Positions 10,118-20,151 of a stretch of 64,000 bases of DNA are shown one piece after another. The translations under genes and the position numbers were made by a program. The notes below the pieces were generated by a model. It was not told the DNA's origin. It was given only the letters and a program-made list of their open reading frames with translations, and ran no database searches. Source of the DNA: Bacillus sp. NTK034 (GTDB taxonomy: Bacteria; Bacillota; Bacilli; Bacillales; Cytobacillaceae); the NCBI RefSeq assembly GCF_017303275.1, contig NZ_JAFKOJ010000001.1:248001-312000 (forward strand), written 5' to 3'. Numbering within the stretch: the stretch's first letter is position 1; every line of letters starts with the position of its first letter.

Positions 10118-11053
10118 ATGGCGAAATATATTGGAAAACGCTTGGTGTACATGCTTCTGTCTCTATGGATGATTGTTACAGCAACGTTTTTCTTCATGCG
10201 CATTGCACCCGGAAACCCTTTTGCATCTGAGAAAAAACTTCCTCCCGAAATTGAAGCAAACCTGAATGCCCACTTTGGGCTGGACAAGCCATGGTATGCA
10301 CAGTATTGGGAGTATCTGGTTCGAATTGTCAACTGGGATTTTGGACCATCATTTAAATATAAAAGCCAAACTGTAAACGACTTGATTAATGAAGGTTTTC
10401 CTGTTTCATTTCTTCTTGGAATGGAGGCCATTTTTATCGCCGTTGCAGTAGGAGTTCTCTTAGGAATCATTGCGGCATTAAAACATAATAGATGGCCGGA
10501 TTACACAGCGATGATTGTAGCTGTCTTAGGTATCTCTGTACCTTCCTTTATCATGGCATCATTCCTGCAATATTTCCTGGCAATAAAAATGGGTATTTTC
10601 CCTGTTGCACGATGGGAATCATTTATGCACACCGTTCTTCCAGCCGTTGCACTGGCTTCGACACCGATGGCATTTATAGCCCGGTTAACTCGTTCGAGCA
10701 TGCTTGAAGTTCTGGCGAATGATTATATTAAGACTGCTAAATCAAAAGGTTTAAGCAGGGGAGTAATTACAGTAAAACATACGGTCCGTAATGCCCTTTT
10801 ACCTGTTGTAACATATATGGGACCATTAACCGCAGGTATTTTAACAGGAAGTTTCGTTATTGAAAGAATCTTCGGTATTCCTGGACTTGGTGCACACTTT
10901 GTAACAAGTATCAACAATCGTGATTATACGGTAATTATGGGTGTAACAGTTTTCTACAGTATTCTGTTGCTTGTATCTATTCTCCTTGTTGACATTGCAT
11001 ACGGAATCATCGACCCACGCATCAAACTTGCTGGCGGGAAGAAAGGAGAGTAA
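10118..11053 (+). CDS. oppB: Oligopeptide ABC transporter permease OppB
   Basis: Membrane permease, 311 aa, six predicted membrane spans, with the EAA loop region [21 protein letters not shown] 10118 is preferred over TTG 10112 because GGAGGTG (10104-10110) lies 7 bases before it. Acts with OppC as the translocation channel. oppC follows 2 bp later. Confidence 0.93.
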   Translation: MAKYIGKRLVYMLLSLWMIVTATFFFMRIAPGNPFASEKKLPPEIEANLNAHFGLDKPWYAQYWEYLVRIVNWDFGPSFKYKSQTVNDLINEGFPVSFLLGMEAIFIAVAVGVLLGIIAALKHNRWPDYTAMIVAVLGISVPSFIMASFLQYFLAIKMGIFPVARWESFMHTVLPAVALASTPMAFIARLTRSSMLEVLANDYIKTAKSKGLSRGVITVKHTVRNALLPVVTYMGPLTAGILTGSFVIERIFGIPGLGAHFVTSINNRDYTVIMGVTVFYSILLLVSILLVDIAYGIIDPRIKLAGGKKGE

Positions 11054-11055
11054 TT

Positions 11056-11970
11056 ATGCAGATTTCGAAAGATAAGTTCAAGTTAGTCGGAACACAGCTT
11101 GGTGAAGCTGAAAAAATTTCAAAGCCTAGTCTTTCTTTTTGGAAAGATGTATTTATTCGATTTCGAAAAAACAAGCTTGCCCTGTTTGGATTAGTATTAT
11201 TAGGACTGCTAATCTTCATGGCAATCTTTGGACCATATATGACTCCATATGATTATGCATCAAATGATCTGGGCAATAAAAACCAGCCGCCTTCTTCTGA
11301 ACATTGGTTTGGCACAGATGATCTTGGCCGTGATGTATTTGCCCGCACATGGGAAGGTGCACGAATTTCCATCTTCATTGGAGTTGCTGCAGCTGTAATT
11401 GATTTGATTATTGGTGTACTTTGGGGCGGTATAGCCGGTTATAAGGGCGGACGCACAGACGAGGGTATGATGCGATTTGCCGATATTTTATATGGTGTAC
11501 CGTATTTATTATTAGTAATCTTGTTAATGGTTGTGCTAGGACAGGGATTGTCTACTATGATCATAGCAATGTCCATTACAGGTTGGATCAATATGTCCCG
11601 TATTGTCCGCGGTCAGGTGTTATCTCTGAAAAATCAGGAATATGTCCTGGCAGCCAAAACGCTTGGTGCAAATACAAGCAGAATTATGGGCAAACACTTA
11701 ATTCCAAATTCAATGGGACCTATTTTAGTCACAATGACGCTGACGATCCCTTCTGCCATTTTTACTGAAGCATTCTTAAGCTTTATTGGCCTTGGATTAA
11801 CACCGCCGATAGCAAGCTGGGGAACAATGGCCAATGATGGATTGCCGGCTATGCGTTACTACCCATGGCGTTTATTCTTCCCTGCTACGTTTATCTGTTT
11901 AACGATCTTTGCTTTTAACGTAGTTGGCGATGGCTTGCGTGATGCTCTAGATCCAAGAATGCGTAAATAA
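11056..11970 (+). CDS. oppC: Oligopeptide ABC transporter permease OppC
   Basis: Second Opp permease, 304 aa. The cytoplasmic N-terminus contains SFWKDVFIRFRKNKLALFGL before the first membrane helix; the HWFGTDDLGRDVFART motif and the C-terminal IASWGTMANDG segment are typical of OppC. AAAGGAGAG precedes the ATG. Tight spacing on both sides marks operon membership. Confidence 0.94.
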   Translation: MQISKDKFKLVGTQLGEAEKISKPSLSFWKDVFIRFRKNKLALFGLVLLGLLIFMAIFGPYMTPYDYASNDLGNKNQPPSSEHWFGTDDLGRDVFARTWEGARISIFIGVAAAVIDLIIGVLWGGIAGYKGGRTDEGMMRFADILYGVPYLLLVILLMVVLGQGLSTMIIAMSITGWINMSRIVRGQVLSLKNQEYVLAAKTLGANTSRIMGKHLIPNSMGPILVTMTLTIPSAIFTEAFLSFIGLGLTPPIASWGTMANDGLPAMRYYPWRLFFPATFICLTIFAFNVVGDGLRDALDPRMRK

Positions 11971-11982
11971 AGGAGTGAGAAC

Positions 11983-13050
11983 ATGGAAAAATTACTTGAA
12001 GTAAAAAATTTAGAAGTCTCATTCCAAACATATGGAGGTACAGTAAAAGCAGTCCGGGGAGTCAGCTTTGACCTTCATAAGGGAGAGACGCTAGCGATTG
12101 TTGGTGAATCTGGGTCAGGCAAAAGTGTTACTTCCCAGTCTATTATGAAGTTAATACCTATGCCGCCAGGCCGAATTTCAGGCGGGCAGATCCTGATGAA
12201 TGGTGAAGACATTGTACCTAAAACAGAAAAACAAATGGAAAAGATTCGCGGTAAAGAAATCAGTATGATTTTCCAGGATCCGATGACGTCTTTGAATCCA
12301 ACGATGAGGGTTGGAAATCAGATAATGGAAGTGCTGATTAAACACCAAAATATGACGAAGACTGATGCCAAAAATAGAGCAATTGAATTACTGAGACTTG
12401 TTGGTATTCCGATGCCTGAGAAAAGAGTGAATCAATATCCACATGAATTCTCTGGCGGTATGAGACAGCGTGCCATGATTGCGATTGCTCTTGCAGCCAA
12501 TCCAAAGCTGCTTATTGCTGATGAGCCGACAACAGCACTTGACGTTACTATTCAGGCGCAAATCCTGGAGCTTATGAAAGATCTTCAAAATAAAATGGAT
12601 ACTTCCATCATCTTTATCACGCACGATCTGGGTGTTGTTGCAAATGTCGCGGACCGTGTTGCTGTAATGTATGCTGGCCAGATTGTTGAAATGGGCACTG
12701 TGGATGAAATTTTCTATGATCCGCGTCATCCTTATACATGGGGATTACTTGCATCAATGCCAAGCTTAGAAAATGATGATAAAGCTGAATTAGCTGCAAT
12801 TCCTGGAACACCTCCAGATCTGACGAATCCTCCAAAGGGAGACGCATTTGCAGCCAGAAATCAATATGCACTAGCAATTGACTTTGAAGAAGAGCCGCCA
12901 ATGTTCCAAATTTCAGAAACACATTTTGCAAAAACTTGGCTGCTTCACCCGGATGCACCAAAGGTTGAGCCGCCGGAAGCAGTAAAAAGACGTATGCGCC
13001 AATTATCCTCCACATTTGAAAAGCCTGTATTAGTGAAGGAGGGAAAATAA
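11983..13050 (+). CDS. oppD: Oligopeptide ABC transporter ATP-binding protein OppD
   Basis: ATPase of the Opp importer, 355 aa. Walker A GESGSGKS near residue 39, signature FSGGMRQR, Walker [13 protein letters not shown], switch His in ITHDLG. The C-terminal extension ([13 protein letters not shown]...) lacks the four cysteines seen in the AppD and AppF tails. Spaced 12 bp after oppC and 2 bp before oppF. Confidence 0.95.
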   Translation: MEKLLEVKNLEVSFQTYGGTVKAVRGVSFDLHKGETLAIVGESGSGKSVTSQSIMKLIPMPPGRISGGQILMNGEDIVPKTEKQMEKIRGKEISMIFQDPMTSLNPTMRVGNQIMEVLIKHQNMTKTDAKNRAIELLRLVGIPMPEKRVNQYPHEFSGGMRQRAMIAIALAANPKLLIADEPTTALDVTIQAQILELMKDLQNKMDTSIIFITHDLGVVANVADRVAVMYAGQIVEMGTVDEIFYDPRHPYTWGLLASMPSLENDDKAELAAIPGTPPDLTNPPKGDAFAARNQYALAIDFEEEPPMFQISETHFAKTWLLHPDAPKVEPPEAVKRRMRQLSSTFEKPVLVKEGK

Positions 13051-13052
13051 TA

Positions 13053-13988
13053 ATGGCAGAAAAATTGCTTGAAATTAAAAATTTAAAACAGCATTTTAAT
13101 GTAGGCCGTCCAAATATGGTAAAAGCAGTTGATGGGATTACTTTTGATATTTTTAAGGGAGAGACCCTTGGACTTGTAGGTGAGTCTGGCTGCGGTAAAT
13201 CAACTACTGGACGAACCATTATCAGATTATACGATGCAACAGATGGTCAAGTTCTTTTTGAAGGTGAAGATGTTCACGGCAAAAAGTCTGCAAAAGAACT
13301 AAAAAAGTTTAACCGGAAAATGCAAATGATTTTCCAGGATCCTTATGCTTCCTTGAATCCGCGTATGACTGTAGCCGATATTATTGCTGAAGGCATCGAT
13401 ATCCACGGTTTGGCAAAGAGCAAAAAGGAACGTATGGAGAGGGTTTATGAGCTTCTGGAAACAGTTGGTTTGAACAAAGAGCATGCTAACCGTTACCCTC
13501 ATGAATTCTCTGGAGGACAGAGACAGCGTATCGGGATTGCCCGCGCGCTTGCGGTTGACCCGGACTTTATTATTGCCGATGAGCCAATATCAGCATTGGA
13601 CGTTTCCATCCAGGCTCAGGTAGTAAACCTTATGAAAAAACTGCAGCGTGAAAAAGGATTAACATACCTGTTTATCGCTCATGACTTATCTATGGTTAAG
13701 TACATCAGCGATCGTATTGGTGTAATGTATTTCGGCAAACTGGTAGAGCTTGCGCCAGCAGAAGATTTATACGCCAATCCAATGCATCCATATACTCAAT
13801 CACTGCTGTCTGCTATTCCTCTTCCAGATCCGGAAACGGAACGTGCCCGCAGAAGAAAGTCTTATGACCCAGCAGTCCACAATTACGCTGACAATGAAGA
13901 GCTGGAAATGCGTGAAATTACTCCGGGACATTTTGTTTACTGTTCTGAAAAAGAGTATAACGAATTAAAAGCCCAATATGCCAAATAA
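13053..13988 (+). CDS. oppF: Oligopeptide ABC transporter ATP-binding protein OppF
   Basis: Second Opp ATPase, 311 aa. Walker A GESGCGKST, signature FSGGQRQR, Walker B FIIADEPISALD, switch His in IAHDLS. The C-terminal tail is short and has a single Cys (HFVYCSEKEY). Last gene of the operon; a strong terminator starts directly after the stop. Confidence 0.95.
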   Translation: MAEKLLEIKNLKQHFNVGRPNMVKAVDGITFDIFKGETLGLVGESGCGKSTTGRTIIRLYDATDGQVLFEGEDVHGKKSAKELKKFNRKMQMIFQDPYASLNPRMTVADIIAEGIDIHGLAKSKKERMERVYELLETVGLNKEHANRYPHEFSGGQRQRIGIARALAVDPDFIIADEPISALDVSIQAQVVNLMKKLQREKGLTYLFIAHDLSMVKYISDRIGVMYFGKLVELAPAEDLYANPMHPYTQSLLSAIPLPDPETERARRRKSYDPAVHNYADNEELEMREITPGHFVYCSEKEYNELKAQYAK

Positions 13989-13989
13989 C

Positions 13990-14019
13990 AAAAAACGATC
14001 TCAACTGAGATCGTTTTTT
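13990..14019 (+). terminator. Terminator of the opp operon
   Basis: AACGATCTCA (13994-14003) with TGAGATCGTT (14006-14015), then T-run. Confidence 0.93.
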
Positions 14020-14387
14020 ACATCCTGGAAAAGTAAGTGTTTGCTATACTTATGCTTATCCTTTTTGATAATAAAAAGGAGTTACCAAGATGTATGTTGC
14101 TCAGTCAAATATGTAGAGAGTAGAAATAACTCTTTAGCACGTTTATTCGCTAATGTAAGCTTTAGTATATAATACAACATTTTCTAGAATATTACTATTA
14201 GAATTTTCGATTATTTATATTTTTCCGTCAATTTGTCTAGTTAAGCAGCATTTTAATATTTTTTTAATATTATTGGTTTAAAGAACACTAAAAAAGATAA
14301 TTTAGTATAAAGATAGTTCTTAATTCTTTGAATTAATCTTATAATGGAGGAAACAACAAGCAGAACTTCATAAAGGGGGCATCACAT
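14020..14387. other. Intergenic stretch before the glycosidase-like gene
   Basis: AT-rich and without a normal gene. It holds one 8-codon ORF (14090-14116, MYVAQSNM) with an ideal AAGGAG site, which may be chance. I see no convincing promoter apart from several TATAAT-like words. Confidence 0.4.
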
Positions 14388-15593
14388 TTGAAAAAGTCAG
14401 TACCTCTTGCTGCTGCCTTAATGTTAGTGTCAGGTCTGTTCATTTCTGCCCAATCCGGGGATGCAAAAGAACAGGAAACCGAGGAACCAGGCCAAAACCC
14501 GCAAAGGGAACATGTTTCGCTTGTAAAAGCACTGCCAGAAAAAATAAACCGGTTTCAATTTGATTCTGGCTATCATTTTCAATATCCTGATGCTGTAAGA
14601 GGGATATATGTTACCGGACATTCTGCAGGCGGCGAAAAGTTTAGTAACCTGGTAAATTTGATGGATGAAACCGATTTAAATGCGATGGTAATCGATATTA
14701 AGGACGATTGGGGTAATCTTACTTATATTCCTGAAGATAGCTCACCATATCATGAAATTGGAAAACCTTACATAAAGGATTCAAGTAAAATCCTGAAAGT
14801 CATGGAAGATAAGCAAATATATCCGATTGCACGGGTAGTTGTTTTCAAAGATTCTGTCCTGGCAAATAAAAAGCCGGAATGGTCTTATAAAGAAAGAGAC
14901 AAAGTATGGAAAAATGGCAGAGGTGAATCATTTGTTAATCCATTTATAAAAGAAGTTTGGGATTACAATGTAGGAATTGCTATTGAAGCTGCCAAAATGG
15001 GATTTCAGGAAATTCAATTTGACTATGTCCGGTTTCCTGAAGGGTTTGAACACCGCGATAGCTCTTTGAAATATAGTATGGGTGAATATAAAAATCTTAA
15101 AATTGAAAATGTGCAGAAGCGAGTAAGCGCTGTAACAGACTTCGTTGAGTATGCAAGGAAAGAGCTTGAGCCATATGGAGTAAAGGTATCGGTTGATATC
15201 TTTGGTTACACGGCTACCCTCCCTGAAGCTCCAGGAATTGGTCAAAATTTTTCTAAGATCTCAGAACATGTAGATGTAATTTCTTCTATGATTTATCCAA
15301 GCCACTGGACTTCCTATTTTGGAATAGCCAAACCAGATCTGGAACCTTATAAGCTGGTTTCTGAATATGCAAAGCTTGAGAATAGGAAATTGGAAGAGTT
15401 GGATAGTCCGCCTGTTTCAAGACCGTGGCTGCAGGATTTTACAGCTTCTTATTTAGGAGCCGGAAATTATAAGGAGTATGGAAGAGCCGAGGTTGAAGCT
15501 CAAATAAAGGCATTGAACGAACAGGGAATTAATGAATTCCTTCTATGGAATGCGGGTAATTCGTATACACCAAAAGTGGATTATACACCATAA
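14388..15593 (+). CDS. Putative glycoside hydrolase (DUF4015 family), secreted
   Basis: 401 aa with a TTG start 7 bases behind AAAGGGGG. The N-terminus looks like a signal peptide (VPLAAALMLVSGLFISAQSGDA), so it should be exported. The rest matches the DUF4015 (GH13-like) family: RGIYVTGHSAGG near residue 67, MVIDIKDDWGNLTY near residue 104, and the IQFDYVRFPEG motif near residue 211 whose Asp is a candidate catalytic residue. The family is described as putative glycosyl hydrolases; the substrate is unknown. Single gene with its own terminator. Confidence 0.8.
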   Translation: MKKSVPLAAALMLVSGLFISAQSGDAKEQETEEPGQNPQREHVSLVKALPEKINRFQFDSGYHFQYPDAVRGIYVTGHSAGGEKFSNLVNLMDETDLNAMVIDIKDDWGNLTYIPEDSSPYHEIGKPYIKDSSKILKVMEDKQIYPIARVVVFKDSVLANKKPEWSYKERDKVWKNGRGESFVNPFIKEVWDYNVGIAIEAAKMGFQEIQFDYVRFPEGFEHRDSSLKYSMGEYKNLKIENVQKRVSAVTDFVEYARKELEPYGVKVSVDIFGYTATLPEAPGIGQNFSKISEHVDVISSMIYPSHWTSYFGIAKPDLEPYKLVSEYAKLENRKLEELDSPPVSRPWLQDFTASYLGAGNYKEYGRAEVEAQIKALNEQGINEFLLWNAGNSYTPKVDYTP

Positions 15594-15637
15594 AAGCCAG
15601 AAGGAGGCCGATTATTTTGGCCTCCTTCTGGCTTTGT
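15593..15637 (+). terminator. Strong terminator after the glycosidase-like gene
   Basis: 17-bp perfect stem (15593-15609 with 15619-15635) starting at the last base of the stop codon, with a short T-rich tail. Confidence 0.85.
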
Positions 15638-15708
15638 TTATCAATAAATTAAGTTACATATCATTTGACACCAATCTTGAATGCGGTATCATAGTATAGA
15701 GGCATAGG

Positions 15709-15897
15709 TTACTGCTTTTTCTTACCGCCTACGCTTTTCCATCCAGTCTGCACCCTTGCAGATTGATCCACGAATTCGGATTTATTTTTACCGCCAAACA
15801 ACTTTTCTCCAATACCATTAGTTAGTACACCTAATAAGGCAGTAAATCCAATTATGAGCAGTGCAACAATTGTTAAATCAGTTATGTAACCAACCAT
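15709..15897 (-). CDS. Small membrane protein, function unknown
   Basis: 62 aa; GGAGG is 6 bases ahead of the ATG. One N-terminal membrane helix (LTIVALLIIGFTALLGVLTNGIG) and a basic, soluble tail ending GGKKKQ. It is transcribed against its neighbours. I do not recognise a family. Confidence 0.65.
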   Translation of the reverse strand: MVGYITDLTIVALLIIGFTALLGVLTNGIGEKLFGGKNKSEFVDQSARVQTGWKSVGGKKKQ

Positions 15898-16146
15898 GAT
15901 AAACCTCCATCTTTCTTTTCACAGTATCCTGTGATTAGTGTATAAAACATCCCTAATCTTATTTTATTCGAAATTTTCCAGTATTAAAAGGGGTAATTCC
16001 ACAAATACTTTATCTGATTGGAAATAGTATAAAAGGCTAAAGCATAAAAGTGAGTGGAAAGGAAAGCTGGGAGCTTATCATGCTGGAATAAATATTCATG
16101 TTCAATAAACAGTTTATCGTTTGTGAGCAAAAAAAGGAGAAGATCC

Positions 16147-16722
16147 ATGCATTGGTATGAAAAACTGAATCAATATTTCCCTATTGAAGAAATGAAATCG
16201 AGAGAACATATGGAAACCTTATTAAAGGAACGGTCAGACATTTATCATAAAGATGAAGGTCAACACCATGTACTTATGTATGTGGAATTGGATAACTTTG
16301 TGTTTATTGATTATCTGTTTGTTTCAAAGGAATCCAGAGGACAAGGGCTTGGCCATAAATTACTTCAAAAGCTGAAAGCCAAAGGCAAGCCGATCATTTT
16401 GGAAGTTGAACCAGTGGATTATGAAGACACGGATACAGAGAAGCGCCTTCGGTTCTATAAAAGAGAAGGGTTTGAGCATGCACAATCAATCGGATACAGC
16501 CGCCGGTCTCTTGCAACAAATGAAATCAATACAATGGAAATTCTATATTGGTCTCCTGAGAATGAAAGTGAAGAAATGATTTATGAAGCTATGAGGAAAA
16601 CATATAAAATGATACACACATACAGAGATGAACATTTCTATGGAAAGTCCTATCAGCCTGTAGATGAGGTCCTGACCTATGAGGAAAATAAAAATGGGAC
16701 GGATGTATTGGAGGATCTTTAA
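16147..16722 (+). CDS. yjbC: GNAT-family acetyltransferase YjbC
   Basis: 191 aa, matching the YjbC length. The acetyl-CoA binding motif is SKESRGQGLGHKLLQKL (residues ~61-77), followed by the beta-strand LEVEPVD and RFYKREGF. Start ATG 16147 chosen because AAAAAAGGAG lies just upstream; the reading frame is open further 5' but without a site. In B. subtilis yjbC and spx are co-transcribed in part; here a strong terminator and a 420-bp gap separate them. Substrate unknown. Confidence 0.85.
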   Translation: MHWYEKLNQYFPIEEMKSREHMETLLKERSDIYHKDEGQHHVLMYVELDNFVFIDYLFVSKESRGQGLGHKLLQKLKAKGKPIILEVEPVDYEDTDTEKRLRFYKREGFEHAQSIGYSRRSLATNEINTMEILYWSPENESEEMIYEAMRKTYKMIHTYRDEHFYGKSYQPVDEVLTYEENKNGTDVLEDL

Positions 16723-16730
16723 GAATTGGG

Positions 16731-16770
16731 AAAACACAGCCATTTTTGTAAATGGCTGTGTTTTCATTTT
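16731..16770 (+). terminator. Terminator of yjbC
   Basis: 15-bp perfect stem (16731-16745 with 16750-16764) with A-run before and T-rich tail after; can work both ways. Confidence 0.93.
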
Positions 16771-17185
16771 CATTTATTAATTGAGAAAATGTTAATATCA
16801 ATTTTAGGTTTAATCAAAATTAATAAGGGTATACAAAGTATAAATAAAATAATTTAATACATAAAATTCCCTTGAGCTAAAGGCTTAAGAATCTTATGGA
16901 AGAAATTATAGCAAAAAAGATATAAAAAAATGAAACTTTTTGCTTGTTCATTCGTCTTATTAAGTAGATTCTAATTCTTAATCCATTTGTTTAATAAATG
17001 TTTAATACTTTTATCATATTTATAAAAAGTTATACCAAATAGATATTGTTTGGTGTATAATAAATAATATAAATTCCTTGATTAAAGTTATTTTAATCTA
17101 GAAAACTCTAGAAATATTTGATTAAACAAATATAAATCTCAGATAGTTTCATATATGTCTAATTTAAGGAGTGTGAATTTGTAAA
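16771..17185 (+). promoter_or_regulatory. AT-rich spx control region
   Basis: No gene. A TATAAT hexamer lies at 17056-17061, about 125 bp before spx, without a good -35. A GTG-AAT-TTG-TAA mini-ORF sits between the AAGGAG site (17167-17172) and the spx ATG, which may adjust translation. In B. subtilis this region binds PerR and YodB; I cannot identify their sites here. Confidence 0.35.
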
Positions 17186-17581
17186 ATGGTCACATTATAC
17201 ACTTCACCAAGTTGTACATCTTGCAGGAAAGCTAAATCATGGTTAGAAGAACATGAGATTGCCTATAAAGAAAGAAATATCTTTTCAGAACCGCTGTCAA
17301 TTGATGAAATTAAAGAAATTCTGCGCATGACTGAAGATGGAACCGATGAAATTATTTCTACTCGGTCAAAGACATTTCAAAAGCTTGATGTAAACCTTGA
17401 ATCAATGCCTCTCCAAGATTTATTTGAGTTGATCAAGGAAAACCCTGGGCTGCTTCGCCGTCCAATCATTCTTGATGAAAAACGTTTGCAGGTTGGATAT
17501 AATGAGGACGAAATAAGACGTTTCCTTCCAAGAAAAGTTCGCACCTACCAGTTGCGTGAAGCACAGCGCATGGTAAATTAA
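17186..17581 (+). CDS. spx: Transcriptional regulator Spx
   Basis: Global thiol/disulfide stress regulator, 131 aa, ArsC-like fold. It binds the RNA polymerase alpha C-terminal domain and controls thiol homeostasis genes. The redox switch CxxC is Cys10-Cys13 ([10 protein letters not shown]); the [10 protein letters not shown] segment matches the conserved region around Arg92. The C-terminus (REAQRMVN) is the ClpXP recognition end. Its two proteolytic adaptors mecA-linked Clp control and spxH are encoded nearby. Confidence 0.97.
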   Translation: MVTLYTSPSCTSCRKAKSWLEEHEIAYKERNIFSEPLSIDEIKEILRMTEDGTDEIISTRSKTFQKLDVNLESMPLQDLFELIKENPGLLRRPIILDEKRLQVGYNEDEIRRFLPRKVRTYQLREAQRMVN

Positions 17582-17661
17582 CAGTGGTTTAATTTAAATC
17601 TGAAAGATTTGCTCAAGTCCAGATTGTGAATTAACAAACTTATTCAATTATACTTAAAATT

Positions 17662-17700
17662 AAGAGGCCTTCTTTCTGTTAACAGAAGAAGGTCTTTTTG
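17662..17700 (+). terminator. Terminator of spx
   Basis: GGCCTTCTTTCTGTT pairs with AACAGAAGAAGGTC (G-U and one bulge), followed by TTTTT. Confidence 0.85.
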
Positions 17701-17848
17701 TTTGTTATGTGAAAAAGAACAAGGAATATGGATATAATAAGAGAATATATAGTTACAGTAAAATTTGATAAGGATGGAAGCTTGGGACAATATAGGCATT
17801 TAACGGTTTTTCTAAACATATGACTTTTTAATTCCCTTTATGCTCAAT

Positions 17849-17878
17849 TTGTCATAAAATAAAAGTACAAGGTACAAA
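17849..17878 (+). promoter_or_regulatory. Possible mecA promoter
   Basis: TTGTCA (17849-17854), 18-bp spacer, TACAAA (17873-17878). Weak match; the whole 17701-17997 stretch has no gene. Confidence 0.3.
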
Positions 17879-17997
17879 ATACAGTTTACCTTCAATTAAA
17901 TCGGGGATTAGCCAATTGATTTACGGGTAAATGGATAACACATGACTGCTGGGGGTATTTAGTCCCTTCAATCATAGCCAGAAGGGAGAGTTGCTGC

Positions 17998-18660
17998 ATG
18001 GAAATCGAACGTATTAATGATCATACAGTTAAATTTTATATTTCTTATCTTGATATAGAAGAAAGAGGCTTTGACCGTGAAGAGATTTGGTACAATCGTG
18101 AGCGGAGTGAGGAACTCTTTTGGGAAATGATGGATGAAGTCCATCAGGAGGAAGAATTTCTTGTTGAAGGACCTTTATGGATTCAGGTACAGGCATTGGA
18201 TAAGGGTCTGGAGGTTCTTGTAACAAAGGCCCAGCTTTCAAAGGATGGTCAGAAGTTTGAACTTCCTGTCCCGGATGAAAAAGTGAAAGATTTGCCTGTG
18301 GATGAACATATAGAGGAAATGCTCGATCATCATTTCCGTAAATCCGATGAAGATGAGCCTGGATATGAAGGCGATCTTGAGTTCCTATTATCATTTAAAG
18401 ATTTTGAAGACGTTATTTCATTATCAAAGCAGTCAAGTCTTGATTCCATTACTACAAAGTTATATTCCTTTGAAGGGAAATATTATTTATTCGCAGAGTT
18501 CCCTGAAGAGCTTTTTGAAGAGGATGACATAGATAACATGCTAAGCATTCTCCTTGAGTACGGGCACGAAACGAGCACAACAATTCACCGTGTAATGGAA
18601 TATGGCAAATTGATTATAGAAAATGATGTTTTTGAAAATCTGAGAAAACATTTTAAATAG
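17998..18660 (+). CDS. mecA: Adaptor protein MecA
   Basis: ClpC adaptor, 220 aa. It delivers ComK and other substrates to ClpCP and so keeps competence off. The N-terminal substrate-binding domain begins MEIERINDHTVKFYISYLDIEERGF, the acidic linker follows, and the C-terminal Clp-binding domain carries DFEDVISLSKQ. AAGGGAGAG precedes the ATG. Lies just ahead of coiA, a competence gene. Confidence 0.97.
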   Translation: MEIERINDHTVKFYISYLDIEERGFDREEIWYNRERSEELFWEMMDEVHQEEEFLVEGPLWIQVQALDKGLEVLVTKAQLSKDGQKFELPVPDEKVKDLPVDEHIEEMLDHHFRKSDEDEPGYEGDLEFLLSFKDFEDVISLSKQSSLDSITTKLYSFEGKYYLFAEFPEELFEEDDIDNMLSILLEYGHETSTTIHRVMEYGKLIIENDVFENLRKHFK

Positions 18661-18666
18661 TTCAGC

Positions 18667-18700
18667 AAAGCCGATTTCATTTTTGAAATCGGCTTTATTT
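18667..18700 (+). terminator. Terminator of mecA
   Basis: AAAGCCGATTTCA with TGAAATCGGCTTT (18667-18679, 18684-18696), then T-rich tail. Confidence 0.93.
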
Positions 18701-18839
18701 TAGTAAGGGCATCCGCGTCAGACAATGCAGCAAGAAACGTATGTATATGTTTGTATAAAAAGCTCAAAAAGAATTTGCAGAATATAAAGGAATTTAGCAA
18801 TTAAATAAAGAACGTTTATCATAGAAAGGAGATGATCAT

Positions 18840-20033
18840 TTGTTAGTTGCCGCAACAGAGAAGGGGGTTCGAATAAGTCTCTTAGGTCCACATAGTATCC
18901 CTGATTTACAGCAGTATAGGGAAAAGCACACTTTTTTCTGCCCCGAATGCAAAGAGGAAGTAATTATGAAGATCGGTAATAAGAGAATCCCGCATTTTAG
19001 CCACAAAAAGGGTTCTGAATGTCCGGAAAGCTATGAAAGGGAATCTGAATACCATATTTCTGGAAAGCTCCTTTTGTATCAATGGCTAAAGAAAAAAGGG
19101 TTAGATCCAATTCTGGAGCCATACTATCCGGACATTTCACAGCGGCCAGATATAAGTGTCCATTTTGAAGGTGTAAATTATGCTCTTGAATATCAATGTT
19201 CAATTATCTCAGAGGAGTTATTTAAAAAACGAACAGAAGCTTATTTTCAGTCAGGCATCGTTCCAATATGGATACTGGCAGGAAAAAATATTAAGCGCAT
19301 TGGGAAAGCAAAAATTTCTTTATCTGGGTTCCAGTACTTATTTCTTCGGCAAACAGCTTCAGACAATTGGGTAATCCCTTCATTCTGCCCCAATACAAAG
19401 TCCTTCATCAATGTCCGCCAAATCCTTCCCTTAACTGTCAGAAATGCCTACGCGCATTATGATGTGAAAACAATCTTCCATGCTGATCCAGATTTTTTAT
19501 TTGATCCATATTTTAAAAATGATTTAAAAATAAGTGAATGGAAAAATGAAATTCGAAAAATAAAGAATTTCCTTGCTCAGAATAGCAGTGCATATAAAAA
19601 TACCTTTCTTCAGGAAATATACTCCCGCTCAATTGCTCCTGCTTTACTCCCGCCTGAAATTGGCCTTCCTGTCCGCCATTCTCCATTTATTGAAACCCCG
19701 CCTATACAGTGGCAGTCCTACTTGTACATGGATGTCATCGGCAAAGATAGACCGTTTTCTCATGCGCGAATGGTTGCTGCCTTTCGCAATAGGGTAAAGA
19801 ACAGCGATATTAAAGTCAGGTCAATTCCACTGATTCAAACAGGATCTGAAGTTTTGGCAGTTAAAGAATATATGGATGTCCTTATTAACTTAAACATTGT
19901 TAAACAAACTGGAAACGGTCTGTACAAAAGAACTGCGTCTTGTGGAGAGCCTGACCATTCCTCCTGTATTCTCCAAAGAGAGGAGGATTTTTATAGGGGT
20001 ATCACGCAAAGCATTTTGCAGGGCAATAAATGA
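18840..20033 (+). CDS. coiA: Competence protein CoiA
   Basis: 397 aa, TTG start 7 bases after AAAGGAG. CoiA is needed for transformation at the recombination step (family knowledge). The N-terminal zinc-finger-like part is FCPECKEEVIMKIGNKRIPHFSHKKGSEC (residues ~32-60; written in two parts it is CPEC and HFSH...C). A nuclease-like core follows with RPDISVHFEGVNYALEYQCS, fitting the D-(x)n-ExQ motif of a PD-(D/E)xK fold. The same finger type occurs at the start of YjcD in this window. Confidence 0.9.
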   Translation: MLVAATEKGVRISLLGPHSIPDLQQYREKHTFFCPECKEEVIMKIGNKRIPHFSHKKGSECPESYERESEYHISGKLLLYQWLKKKGLDPILEPYYPDISQRPDISVHFEGVNYALEYQCSIISEELFKKRTEAYFQSGIVPIWILAGKNIKRIGKAKISLSGFQYLFLRQTASDNWVIPSFCPNTKSFINVRQILPLTVRNAYAHYDVKTIFHADPDFLFDPYFKNDLKISEWKNEIRKIKNFLAQNSSAYKNTFLQEIYSRSIAPALLPPEIGLPVRHSPFIETPPIQWQSYLYMDVIGKDRPFSHARMVAAFRNRVKNSDIKVRSIPLIQTGSEVLAVKEYMDVLINLNIVKQTGNGLYKRTASCGEPDHSSCILQREEDFYRGITQSILQGNK

Positions 20034-20151
20034 AAAAGATCTATTTAACATAAAATAATCAAAGATTTGCACATTCGCTCTTTAAAAAGAAGGAATTTGT
20101 TTTTTGAAAGAGAAGATAGTGTAATGGGACTTTTGAATGGAGGATGAATGA

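Noticed and set aside
12617-13219. Minus-strand frame of 200 codons in oppD/oppF
   Set aside because: Shadow of two strongly conserved ATPase genes.
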